Shown here: positions 6,348 through 14,644 of the stretch, one piece after another
Layout of the letters: the number at the start of each line of letters is the position of its first letter
How positions within the stretch are numbered: the stretch's first letter is position 1
Assembly: GCA_965603295.1 (NCBI GenBank)
Contig: CBFDCL010000008.1
Location: 1 to 43,026, forward strand
Length of the DNA: 43,026 nucleotides
Direction: 5' to 3'
Origin: JAFGWO01 sp965603295
GTDB taxonomy: Bacteria > BMS3Abin14
Translations under genes and position numbers: made by a program
Notes under the pieces: generated by a model
Databases searched by the model: none
Told to the model about the DNA's origin: nothing
The model's input: the letters and a program-made list of their open reading frames with translations, nothing else

Positions 6348-8213
6348 ATGTTCACAGGAGGGGTTTTCTTTGCTGGTTTCCTCGTAATCCTCTCCCCTGT
6401 CCTTTTTCTTCCCCAGCCGGGGGAATGTATTACCGTCGAACCAGCTGCTTTTGAACAGGTGAAAACCGATGTCCCGGCCGAAGTCATGGCCGGGGAGCCG
6501 TTCGAGATCGGGATCTCCTTCCTGGACCGTTACGGGAATTTAATGCCCGAAGATTGGAAGCCGCCCTTTTCGCTGAGCTTGTCCGTCTCCCAGCCGGCCA
6601 GTGTCCTTCCTCCGGTCCTTGCACCACGGAATTACGTCCCGGGATTTCGGTTTCGCGTTACTACTGAAAAGATGGGGGAGATCAACCTTGTCCTACGGGA
6701 TTCCAACGGGCGGACGTTGGAATCCCTGACGTTGAGGGTCCGTCCCGGGCGTCTGGCCAAGATCCTTGTAGATATTCAGGACAAAACGGAAGCAGGTGTG
6801 CCGGTTCCTGTTTCCTTCAGGGCAGTAGATATCCACGGGAATGTGGACCCGGGTTTTGAAACGGATGAGAGTGCCATTGGAATCGAGAGTGCGGGTGCCC
6901 GAATATCCGGCCCCCTGGTCAAGACAGCGGAAGGAATTTTCGAGATACCGGTTTTATTCCCTGAGCCGGGTAAGCAATCCGTCACCATCAGGGACCGCCG
7001 GAGAGGCCTGATCGGTATTTCCGGGCCGGTGGATGTGGTTCCTGCTCCCCTGGTCTCTTTTGAAGTCAAGGCGGAAGGCAAGTCTTTCCACGCGGGAGAG
7101 CCCATAGAAATTACCCTGAGTGCCCTTGACAGGTTCGGAAACCTTGTGACCGACTATGCCCGAAGATACAAAGGGGTTCGTTTTTCCTCCAAAAGCGCCG
7201 ATTTTGTTCCCTCCCTTGGACCTCCAGCCTCTTTCAACGGTGGGATGGCCACCCTGATGATTAATACACGGAAATCGGGAGAACATGATCTCGTGGTGTC
7301 GGAGATCCAGAGTGATGTCAAGGGACGTTTAACCGTCGATGTGGTCCCGGGCGTAGCCGGGATAATCCGGGTAAAGACGCCTGAGTCGGGTGTGGCCGGC
7401 GAACCGTTGACCATCACCCTGGTTGCGGAAGATGAATATGGAAACCGGACAAACAGTTTTCCCGAGGGTACAACGGTAGTCCTTGAAGCATCGGGCAGGG
7501 GGGTTTTAAAGCCGGAAACGGTTCCCATTGCATCCTTCCAGAACGGGACCGCCAGGGTGCAGGTGTTGTATGAGGTCGCTGAGTCTTTCGAGATCCGTGC
7601 TCTTCTCAGGGTAAAGGGAGCAGGGGGGAAAGAGGCAGGGGAAGTTGGCAGAGAAGAGGTCGCAAAGAGGGCTGCCGAGCGTGCCAGGGAGGAAGCCGTT
7701 CGTTCCCGAAGAGAATCCCGGCTGAAGGCGGCCAGGGTTTCTGGAAAACAGACTGCATCGCCTTCGCAAACGGAAAAACCGCCGAAAGTCTCATCTCCTT
7801 CGCCCCCGCCGGAAAAAGAAACACCTTCCGCGGTGGCACCTGCGGCGAAAGGGGACCAGAGAAAGGGTTTAGTAAGCCGGGAACCCTCTCGCCCGGGAGT
7901 TCTCGATTCTGTGGTTGTCCAGGATTCCGAGAAGAACGGGATCGTTGTTTTTTCAACGAACGGGATGACCGACTACAACGTGACCACCTCGGCCAGACTT
8001 TCCAGGAAGTGGATCGATTTCGAATTCCCCAATATCGCTGTGGACCTGCCCAGTCACCTTAAAGGTGGAAGTAAAATCATCGGAGAAGTATACGTTGAGA
8101 AACCGGAAAACGGAAAAGGCACCCGGATCTCCGTTGAGATCCTTCCGGTCAGGATCGGCTACGATGTTTACCAGGAAGGGGATTCCCTGGTCCTGAAGGT
8201 CACCAGACGGTAG
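6348..8213 (+). CDS. secreted Ig-like repeat protein with C-terminal AMIN-type domain
   Basis: From the ATG at 6348 (AAGGAG eight bases upstream; a GTG at 6321 in the same frame lacks this) the protein has 621 residues. A signal peptide (FTGGVFFAGFLVILSPVLF) leads into four repeats of about 100 residues. Each carries the motif AGxPxxIxxxxxDxxGN followed by a beta-rich module, as in invasin or Ig-like bacterial repeats. A highly charged Arg/Glu segment (about residues 415-460) and a Pro/Ser/Lys linker (about 460-520) follow. The last 100 residues (VVVQDSEKNGIVVF to the end) resemble an AMIN domain, the peptidoglycan-binding module of AmiC and PilQ secretins. The protein probably acts in the periplasm or at the outer membrane, and heads the signalling-scaffold cluster. 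The AMIN assignment is by pattern and needs a profile search. Confidence 0.7.
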   Translation: MFTGGVFFAGFLVILSPVLFLPQPGECITVEPAAFEQVKTDVPAEVMAGEPFEIGISFLDRYGNLMPEDWKPPFSLSLSVSQPASVLPPVLAPRNYVPGFRFRVTTEKMGEINLVLRDSNGRTLESLTLRVRPGRLAKILVDIQDKTEAGVPVPVSFRAVDIHGNVDPGFETDESAIGIESAGARISGPLVKTAEGIFEIPVLFPEPGKQSVTIRDRRRGLIGISGPVDVVPAPLVSFEVKAEGKSFHAGEPIEITLSALDRFGNLVTDYARRYKGVRFSSKSADFVPSLGPPASFNGGMATLMINTRKSGEHDLVVSEIQSDVKGRLTVDVVPGVAGIIRVKTPESGVAGEPLTITLVAEDEYGNRTNSFPEGTTVVLEASGRGVLKPETVPIASFQNGTARVQVLYEVAESFEIRALLRVKGAGGKEAGEVGREEVAKRAAERAREEAVRSRRESRLKAARVSGKQTASPSQTEKPPKVSSPSPPPEKETPSAVAPAAKGDQRKGLVSREPSRPGVLDSVVVQDSEKNGIVVFSTNGMTDYNVTTSARLSRKWIDFEFPNIAVDLPSHLKGGSKIIGEVYVEKPENGKGTRISVEILPVRIGYDVYQEGDSLVLKVTRR

Positions 8214-8297
8214 CCAGGCAGATATCAGCCCGCTTTCGGCCTTCAACGATGCCAAAGGGAATCCAGCCCAGGATTCGATGGTGGAACGGGAACCCCT

Positions 8298-11200
8298 ATG
8301 CCGAAACTCAAGTTCCTCGTCATTGAGGACGATCTTTTCTATCAGAGCTATGTGAACGACCTTCTGGCCGAAACCGGTGTTGATATCCTCACCGCTTCGG
8401 ATGGCGAGGCTGGACTCAGGCTTGCCTTTTCCGAGAAACCCGACCTGATCCTCTCCGATATCGAGATCCCGAAAATTCAGGGTTTTGTCCTCCTCCGGAA
8501 CCTGAGGGAGAACCCTGAAACAAGGGATATCCCGATGATCCTGATGTCAGGGAAAGTTGAAAAAGACCTCCTGGAACGCCATTCCCACCTAAAGGTTCAC
8601 GCCAGTGGCTACCTGATGAAGCCGTTTTCCGGTCAGGATCTGATTAACCTGATACGGGAAGTCCTCGGCCCGGAAGTGGATTTTGGATCCGAAGGAAAAA
8701 CCCCCGAAAAGGAGGAGTTCATTCCGCAGGAAACCACGGATGATCCTGGTGTTGTTCCGGATGTTTTTCCGGACACCCAACCTGATGGCGACGCCTTTCC
8801 GGAAACGGTTTCCCGGAGCCCTCTGCATGTTCTTGTTGTGGACGATTCACAGTACATCTGCGACATCGCTTCCGATTTTCTCAAGGAGATCGGGGTTGAG
8901 GTGACAACGGCCCTGAATGGGGAGGATGGGTTGAAGATCGCCCTGTCCATCAGGCCGGACATGGTCTTCCTTGACGTTCAGATGCCCAAAATGAACGGTT
9001 TTGTGGTTTGCGAGATGTTGAGGAAAGAGGAAACAACGAAGGATATCCCCATTATTCTCATGTCGGCCGTCGTTGACGGGGAGTCCTTTGAGAGACACTC
9101 CAAGTTGAGGTATCACGCCGACGCCTACATTCAGAAACCTTTTATGAAATCGGAACTGCAGGAACTGGTCGAGCGGTATTATTCTCTCGGATCTCTGGTC
9201 CGGTCCCCATTGGAACAAAAGGCGGGGTTTCTCGTTCCAACCGAAGATGAAATTTTCGGAGAAGGTGGAAGGGCATTTGACCCTTCTTTTGACAACCGGA
9301 TCCGAGAGCAGTTGAAAGAAGCGAACGAAGCTGTTGAACAACTTGAGGGAAAAGGTGCCGAACTGGAAGAACGCCTTCAAAACGCCCTGGCTGAAAAGGA
9401 CCGTTTTGAAGAGGAGCTCTTCCAGGTTCGGTCCGGGCAGGGGGTAAGGGAAAAGGAGCTCCAGGACAAGTTGACCCTTGTGACACAGCGTTTTGAGGAA
9501 ATCCGGGAGCGTCTGGAACAGATCGAGAAGGAAGGGCGGGAAACCTCCGATCTCCAGGAAAGGCTGGAAGCCCTCTCCGGGGAACTGGAGGAGGAAAAAT
9601 CTGCCAGATCCATCCTGGAAAACGAGAATAAAACCTTGAAGGATGAGATCGAATATTATCTGAAACATGAGAAACAGGTTTCGGAAAACACCACCGAGGA
9701 AGAATTGTCGGCACAGGAGGATCATGTCCTTTCCAGGGAAATAGAGGGGTTGAAAAGGGATCTGACAGCGGCACTGTCAGCCAAGGCCGAGATCGAGGAA
9801 CAGGCCGGTGATTACTTTAAGGGTCGCGGTGAGAGGGATAAGAAGGAACAATCCCTGAAGGACGAACTGGAGAAGTCCAGGGAGGAGAATCGGTCGCTTC
9901 TTGAACGAATTGCCCGTGATCAAACCGGGGAAAAGGTCAGTCTCGAGGTCGAGTCCAAGCTGGAAAAGGCCCGGGAAGAGATACGGGAGTTAAATGAAAA
10001 ACTCCGTGAAAAAGATGGAAACCGGGAGATCGAAGGGGCAATGCAGGATGAAAAACTGTCTGCAGCCCTTGAAAAGTTAAAGGAGCTGGAAGAGGAAAAG
10101 GCCGCTTTCGAAGAGGAACGGGCAAAGTTTCAAAAACAGTTGGATGAGGCCAGAAAGATGGCTGCGGATGAAACCGCTGCCAGGATAGAGTTGGAGGGCC
10201 TGGTGGAGACGGCCGGGCAGGAAAAGCGTTTGATCGCCTCCGAGCTGGAGGAAACCAGGAAACTGCTCAATGAGGAGAAAGGCGGCATCAGGCACGCCGG
10301 GGAGCTTCGGAGGGAACTCGAGGAGGAAAAGAACCTTCGCGCCAGTGCGGAGGCTGACCTCCGGGAGCTCCGGAAAAAACAGGGGGATCTTGAGAAAGCC
10401 GGTTCCGGTGCGGCTGACCTTGAGGAAAGGTGCGAGGTCCTGAAAATGGATCTGGATCGTTCCGAACGAGTTCGGGGGGAACAGGAACAGGAACTGAGGA
10501 AACGGCACTTTGATGAGGGAAACAGGGGAGTAGAGGCAAACCTGCTGAACGAGCGCCTTAAACGTCTGGAAACGACGTTTACCAACACAGTTCAGGAGGC
10601 ACAGGAGGTTATAACCTCCCAGAAGAACAGGGAGAACGATCTCCGTCAGAGGCTGGATACCCTGGTGGATTCCCTCAGCGATGAAAAAGAAGCGTTGAGC
10701 AGGGAGAGGGATCGGTGGCGGAAAAAGGAGGAGGAACTGCGTTTCGCCTTCGAGGATGCTTTGGCGGAAAACAGAAGAATTATCGGTGAGGAAGCTTCAC
10801 GGTTTTTTCCAATGCACGTTCCGAGGGAAACCAGGCCCCTGGAGGTTGTAACGGGGAAAAGAAAGCTGATGTTGGGTTTGGTAATGGCGGCGGTATTCCT
10901 CCTGGTGTTTTTCACCGGATATGTGGTCCTTTCCTGGATCGGGAGTGAGAAAGAACAGGCTCCAGTCCAGGAGGCCGTCACTGTTCCATCCCCCGGCGAT
11001 CGGAGAGAGGCTGCTCCCCGGCCCGATGTGTTATCCATAACCCCTGAGGAGACCCCTTCTTACGAGGATGTCTGGCGAAGGCAGACGGTGCAGTCTGTTT
11101 CCGAGGATATGGTGATCCAGGCGACTTTTCACACCCGGCGCGAACTGGAAACGGCCATCCTTTACACCGCTTCCAAAGAGGGATGGACGAGGGAGAGAAG

Positions 11201-11621
11201 GGAAAAATACATTGATGAGGTTGTTGCGACCTACGACCTGAAAAATTCCATTTTTATCACCATCTTTACAAAAAACCTCAAAGGGGGATACCCGGGCTAC
11301 GCGGACGGTTTCGAAAGGCATGTCGCCCTGAGGGACGAGACCGGAAGGGAAACCATGGGCTCCCTGCCAGCGGAACTGGAGGGGAAAAAATTTATCACCA
11401 GCAGGATTTCCGCTGCGGGAAAGGAGATGAATCCTGTTTTCCTGTATGAGGTCGGCATAACGGTTGCCTTTTCCCGGGATGAGCTCGCGGAAAATCCCGA
11501 CGGTTTACAGCTTGTCCTTTATGATATCGGTGCCGTCCCCGTACGCGTTCTCACATGGGACTTGTCGACAATGGGACCCCTGTCTTCCAGACCTCTGATT
11601 CTCGCTGAAAGGAACTCCTGA
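8298..11621 (+). CDS. double-receiver, long coiled-coil, single-pass membrane protein
   Basis: A 1107-residue protein with an unusual layout. Receiver 1 (about residues 4-122) has acidic residues E10-D12, phosphoacceptor D54, S84 and K108. Receiver 2 (about 176-295) has D182-D183, D226 and the KPF lysine. Both look competent for phosphorylation. A Glu/Lys-rich coiled coil runs from about 318 to 830. One transmembrane helix (about 857-880) follows, and then a 225-residue domain without recognised family, predicted periplasmic. The receivers would therefore be cytoplasmic, with the C-terminal part across the inner membrane. Receiver-plus-coiled-coil proteins such as FrzS and AglZ of Myxococcus organise polar motility machines, but those lack this transmembrane and periplasmic part. 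The next gene starts inside its stop codon. Confidence 0.85.
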   Translation: MPKLKFLVIEDDLFYQSYVNDLLAETGVDILTASDGEAGLRLAFSEKPDLILSDIEIPKIQGFVLLRNLRENPETRDIPMILMSGKVEKDLLERHSHLKVHASGYLMKPFSGQDLINLIREVLGPEVDFGSEGKTPEKEEFIPQETTDDPGVVPDVFPDTQPDGDAFPETVSRSPLHVLVVDDSQYICDIASDFLKEIGVEVTTALNGEDGLKIALSIRPDMVFLDVQMPKMNGFVVCEMLRKEETTKDIPIILMSAVVDGESFERHSKLRYHADAYIQKPFMKSELQELVERYYSLGSLVRSPLEQKAGFLVPTEDEIFGEGGRAFDPSFDNRIREQLKEANEAVEQLEGKGAELEERLQNALAEKDRFEEELFQVRSGQGVREKELQDKLTLVTQRFEEIRERLEQIEKEGRETSDLQERLEALSGELEEEKSARSILENENKTLKDEIEYYLKHEKQVSENTTEEELSAQEDHVLSREIEGLKRDLTAALSAKAEIEEQAGDYFKGRGERDKKEQSLKDELEKSREENRSLLERIARDQTGEKVSLEVESKLEKAREEIRELNEKLREKDGNREIEGAMQDEKLSAALEKLKELEEEKAAFEEERAKFQKQLDEARKMAADETAARIELEGLVETAGQEKRLIASELEETRKLLNEEKGGIRHAGELRRELEEEKNLRASAEADLRELRKKQGDLEKAGSGAADLEERCEVLKMDLDRSERVRGEQEQELRKRHFDEGNRGVEANLLNERLKRLETTFTNTVQEAQEVITSQKNRENDLRQRLDTLVDSLSDEKEALSRERDRWRKKEEELRFAFEDALAENRRIIGEEASRFFPMHVPRETRPLEVVTGKRKLMLGLVMAAVFLLVFFTGYVVLSWIGSEKEQAPVQEAVTVPSPGDRREAAPRPDVLSITPEETPSYEDVWRRQTVQSVSEDMVIQATFHTRRELETAILYTASKEGWTRERREKYIDEVVATYDLKNSIFITIFTKNLKGGYPGYADGFERHVALRDETGRETMGSLPAELEGKKFITSRISAAGKEMNPVFLYEVGITVAFSRDELAENPDGLQLVLYDIGAVPVRVLTWDLSTMGPLSSRPLILAERNS

Positions 11622-12169
11622 TGAGATCAGTTTCCTGCTTTGCTGCGATTTTGCTGGTTATTTGTCTCGCAGGCCCTTCCACCGTTCTGGCCGGCGGGGA
11701 TAAAGGCGGGGATCCCTTCAATCTGGGGGAACGTTATTATGCCAAGAAGGAATATCGAACGGCCCTTCAGTATTTCCGAAAAGCCCTGGGGGGTAACGTT
11801 GTCAGGGCTCATTACCGGATGGGACAGATCTATGAAGAAACAGGCAGAGACCGGGATGCTCTGACCCACTTCAGAAGCTATCTGGAACTGGGACGACCTG
11901 GCGACCGATGGAATGATGCTTCGGCGAGGATAAAGATCCTGGAGGAACGTCTCCGCGCGGAAACCACCAGGTCGGCTGCCCTCCTTGAGAGAGGGAAAAC
12001 CCTTTACGCTGACGGAATGTACGGGCAAGCGGAGAAGGTGCTCCTTGATGCGGTGAAAGAGGACGAAAGAAACCCAGAGATCCATTTCTACCTGGGAGAA
12101 GTTTATATGGCCCTCGGTCAATATGGGAAGGCCGAAGCCGAATACAGGAAGGCGAAGGAATATTATTGA
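11621..12169 (+). CDS. secreted TPR-repeat protein
   Basis: 182 residues. A signal peptide (about residues 1-24, ending VLAGG) precedes TPR-like helices: GERYYAKKEYRTALQYFRKAL, HYRMGQIYEETGRDRDALTHF, LERGKTLYADGMYGQAEKVL and HFYLGEVYMALGQYGKAEAEY. It is predicted to sit in the periplasm as a protein-protein adaptor. Its ATG shares one base with the stop codon of the double-receiver gene, so the two are translationally coupled and probably act together; the periplasmic tail of that protein is the obvious candidate partner. A terminator follows directly. The exact role is unknown. Confidence 0.8.
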   Translation: MRSVSCFAAILLVICLAGPSTVLAGGDKGGDPFNLGERYYAKKEYRTALQYFRKALGGNVVRAHYRMGQIYEETGRDRDALTHFRSYLELGRPGDRWNDASARIKILEERLRAETTRSAALLERGKTLYADGMYGQAEKVLLDAVKEDERNPEIHFYLGEVYMALGQYGKAEAEYRKAKEYY

Positions 12170-12175
12170 GTTTCC

Positions 12176-12209
12176 GCCCGGGGAAATTTCTTTGCCCGGG
12201 CCTTTTTTT
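12176..12209 (+). terminator. intrinsic terminator between the two TPR genes
   Basis: GCCCGGG (12176-12182) pairs with CCCGGGC (12195-12201) around a 12-base loop. A short CC and seven T residues (12203-12209) follow. It lies 24 nt before the next start codon, so downstream expression needs read-through or an internal promoter. Confidence 0.75.
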
Positions 12210-12232
12210 GTATGGGGACGAAGGCCCTTCTT

Positions 12233-14044
12233 ATGGACCAGATAAAAGAACTGTTACAGCAGATTAATAAAAATCCCACCAAGGGTGATCTTCACAACTC
12301 CGTCGGCAGGCTTTACCAGCAACGCGGTGATACTACGGAGGCGATCAAGCATTTCCTTGCGGCCGCACGTCTTTTTTCCGGTGTGAACAGCCCCTCCAGA
12401 AACGTCAACAAAGCCCTCGCCATTCTGAGGAAAGTGATCCGGGATTTCCCGACCCACAAAGATTCTTACTATCTCCTCGCCGAGATTCTTCAGGAAATGG
12501 AGCACCAGGAAGAAGCGGTCGATGTTTACAAGGCCCTTTCTGACCTTTACAGACAGGAGGGGAAGTATCTCATGGCCGTGTCCGTCTTTGACAAGGCCAT
12601 TTCCGCCAATCCGGACGACCAGGAGAGCTGGATCAGGTTCGCGGAACTGAATCGTGACGCGGGTATGCCTTTCCACGCTGCTCAGGCTTTCGTGAAAGCG
12701 GCCGGTCTGGGTCTGGAAGCGAGAAAAGGAGAACCGCCGGCTAACCTTGTGGTTCAGGCCCTGATCCTGGATCCGGAAAACGCGGAGGCACTGGAGCTCT
12801 TCCGGAACCTTTCCAGGAGGGGTAAAACCGGGCAGAAGCAGGAGCTGGAAATCCTGGAACTTGCGGAAGAGGTGGACAGGAACGGGCAGTATGATCAGGC
12901 TCTTGATCTCCTCGATATTCTGAAGAACACCCGTTTGAAGGAAAAAGCCCGTGCCGTGGCCCGGAGGGTGAAAGCGCATTCCGGGATAGAGGAGGAAACC
13001 CGGGAGAAAAAGGATCTGGGTGATAGAAAATCCCTTTCCAGGAAGTTCGAAGGAACCCCGATCCTGGTTGTTGACGATGAGCGTGAAATCCTGCTCCTCC
13101 TCGAACAGATCCTTTCAGGAGAGGGTTTCCGTGTTTTTACGGCCAACGACGGGGAAGAAGGGCTGGAAGTGTACCTTCGGGAGAGACCTCCCCTTGTCGT
13201 CACTGATGCCATGCTTCCCAAACTCCACGGTTTTGAGCTTTGCCATAAGATAAAACTGGAATCGAACAACGCCACGAAGGTCATGATCCTCACCGCGGTT
13301 TACAAAAAGTACAAGTACAAGGGAAAAGTCCAGGAGGAGTACAATGTGGATGAATACCTGGATAAACCCTTTCAGATAACCGAATTTCTCCAGGCCATAT
13401 ATAAGATGGCCGAGAGCATAAAAGAGGTGAAACACGCGGATCCCGACCCCGGGGAAAAGGTCCGGGGGGAAGATCTTCCCAAAAAGGCTTCGGTTTTGGT
13501 TGCTGTCCACGAGGACACCGATCTCGCGCCGAAAGTAATGACTTTCTGCGAGAGAAACGGCCTTTCCTTTTTCAGGGCGAAGGATGCGAAGGAACTATTC
13601 TGGCTTCTCCAGGAGGGGAAACCCGATGTCCTTCTGTTTTCCGATCCCTTTGCAGGCCTTGACACGGATGCCATCGGTCCCCTTCTGCGGAATATCCTCG
13701 ATAACCATTGGACCACCTTGGTAATGGTGACAAAGAACAGGGCCAGGATCGAAGGACCGGCAGGTCTTTTCGATCATCGGATCGTCGCCCCGGTGAGCAA
13801 TTCCGTTCTGGAAAACGTCGTTAATCTGCATCGATCTTCCCACAGGTTCATCAAAGACCAGGGGAGAAAGGCGGGGGCATTTGACGAGAGGCGTCTCGAA
13901 TCTGTGCTAAGAAGCAAGGTGGAAAGGATTCTGAAGAGCCACAGCCAGCTGGAGGAATTTTTCAGCACACGGGTCCGGGAACTGGAAGAGGAAAACCTTA
14001 AGCTGAAAAAGGAGCTTTTTGAGAGGGAAAATAGTGGGGATTGA
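12233..14044 (+). CDS. TPR-receiver-pseudoreceiver-coiled-coil regulator
   Basis: A cytoplasmic protein of 603 residues, with no signal peptide or membrane helix. Residues 1 to about 250 form TPR-like helical pairs (for example YQQRGDTTEAIKHFLAAARL and LYRQEGKYLMAVSVFDKAI). A receiver follows at about 276-395 with VVDDE, phosphoacceptor D325 and YLDKPF. A second, degenerate receiver fold spans about 418-533; its conserved lysine is missing (IVAPVS). The last 45 residues are coiled coil. The alternative ATG at 12212 lies two bases after the terminator T-tract and has no ribosome site, whereas 12233 follows GAAGG. The downstream DUF4416 gene overlaps its end. The layout suggests a phosphorylation-controlled scaffold linked to the preceding cluster. 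Confidence 0.85.
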   Translation: MDQIKELLQQINKNPTKGDLHNSVGRLYQQRGDTTEAIKHFLAAARLFSGVNSPSRNVNKALAILRKVIRDFPTHKDSYYLLAEILQEMEHQEEAVDVYKALSDLYRQEGKYLMAVSVFDKAISANPDDQESWIRFAELNRDAGMPFHAAQAFVKAAGLGLEARKGEPPANLVVQALILDPENAEALELFRNLSRRGKTGQKQELEILELAEEVDRNGQYDQALDLLDILKNTRLKEKARAVARRVKAHSGIEEETREKKDLGDRKSLSRKFEGTPILVVDDEREILLLLEQILSGEGFRVFTANDGEEGLEVYLRERPPLVVTDAMLPKLHGFELCHKIKLESNNATKVMILTAVYKKYKYKGKVQEEYNVDEYLDKPFQITEFLQAIYKMAESIKEVKHADPDPGEKVRGEDLPKKASVLVAVHEDTDLAPKVMTFCERNGLSFFRAKDAKELFWLLQEGKPDVLLFSDPFAGLDTDAIGPLLRNILDNHWTTLVMVTKNRARIEGPAGLFDHRIVAPVSNSVLENVVNLHRSSHRFIKDQGRKAGAFDERRLESVLRSKVERILKSHSQLEEFFSTRVRELEEENLKLKKELFERENSGD

Positions 14045-14555
14045 ACAGGTTCCGCAGCCAGGAAGGCTGGTGATAGGAGTTCTCTGTAGCAGGGGCGTCG
14101 ATACTTCCACCGCTGAAAGGCTGGTTTCCCTTTTGTACGGACCGGTTTACCGGCGCAGCGATACAGTCCCTTTCCGGACATTTTCCGACCACTATGAAAA
14201 GGAGATGGGAGAAGGGATCAGCCGCTGTTTCTGGGCCTTTGAACCTCCCTTCCAAAGGGGAGCACTCGCTGAGGCCAAACTTGGGACAAACCGGATCGAA
14301 AGGCACCTTGCCAGGGAAGGTAAGAGGGGAGTCAACCTTGATCCAGGGCTTCTTACTCCCGAAGCCCTGATCCTGGCAACGACAAAACCTCATTACCATC
14401 GAATCTATCTTTCCAAAGGCATCTATGCGGAATTGACACTGCTTTACCAGAGGAAAGAGTTCGATGCGATGCCGTGGACATACCCTGATTACAGGGAGGA
14501 ATGGGCCAGGATTTTTTTTAAAGGTGTTCGGGATGAGCTCCTGGATGAAAAGTAG
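14034..14555 (+). CDS. DUF4416 family protein
   Basis: About 173 residues, matching the DUF4416 pattern: an LVIGVLCSRG start, the HYEKEMGEGISRCFWAFEPP region, AKLGTNRIE, VNLDPGLLTPEALILATTKP and a Tyr/Asp-rich end (MPWTYPDYRE). The family is found mainly in deltaproteobacteria and related anaerobes and has no established function. I prefer the GTG at 14034 (GAGAGGG just upstream) to the TTG at 14019. Either way the gene overlaps the end of the TPR-receiver gene, which implies co-translation. Confidence 0.85.
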   Translation: MGIEQVPQPGRLVIGVLCSRGVDTSTAERLVSLLYGPVYRRSDTVPFRTFSDHYEKEMGEGISRCFWAFEPPFQRGALAEAKLGTNRIERHLAREGKRGVNLDPGLLTPEALILATTKPHYHRIYLSKGIYAELTLLYQRKEFDAMPWTYPDYREEWARIFFKGVRDELLDEK

Positions 14556-14578
14556 GGGGGCTTCAGGGGGATTGTGCG

Positions 14579-14617
14579 GACTTCCTGCAGGCCTGTTGCA
14601 GGTCCGGGCAGGAAGTC
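14579..14617 (+). other. hairpin with a competing inner stem before yicC
   Basis: GACTTCCTGC (14579-14588) and GCAGGAAGTC (14608-14617) form a perfect 10-bp inverted repeat. A second stem, CCTGCA with TGCAGG, uses part of the same left arm, so the two structures exclude each other. No T-run follows, so it is not a simple terminator. It ends 28 bases before the yicC start codon. Confidence 0.5.
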
Positions 14618-14644
14618 GCAGCCAGGAAAGGACAATGGCACGAA

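Noticed and set aside
8847..9725. Phe/Leu-rich minus-strand frame opposite the coiled-coil gene
   Set aside because: Complement of Glu/Lys-rich coiled-coil codons yields Phe/Leu; no ribosome site or family match.
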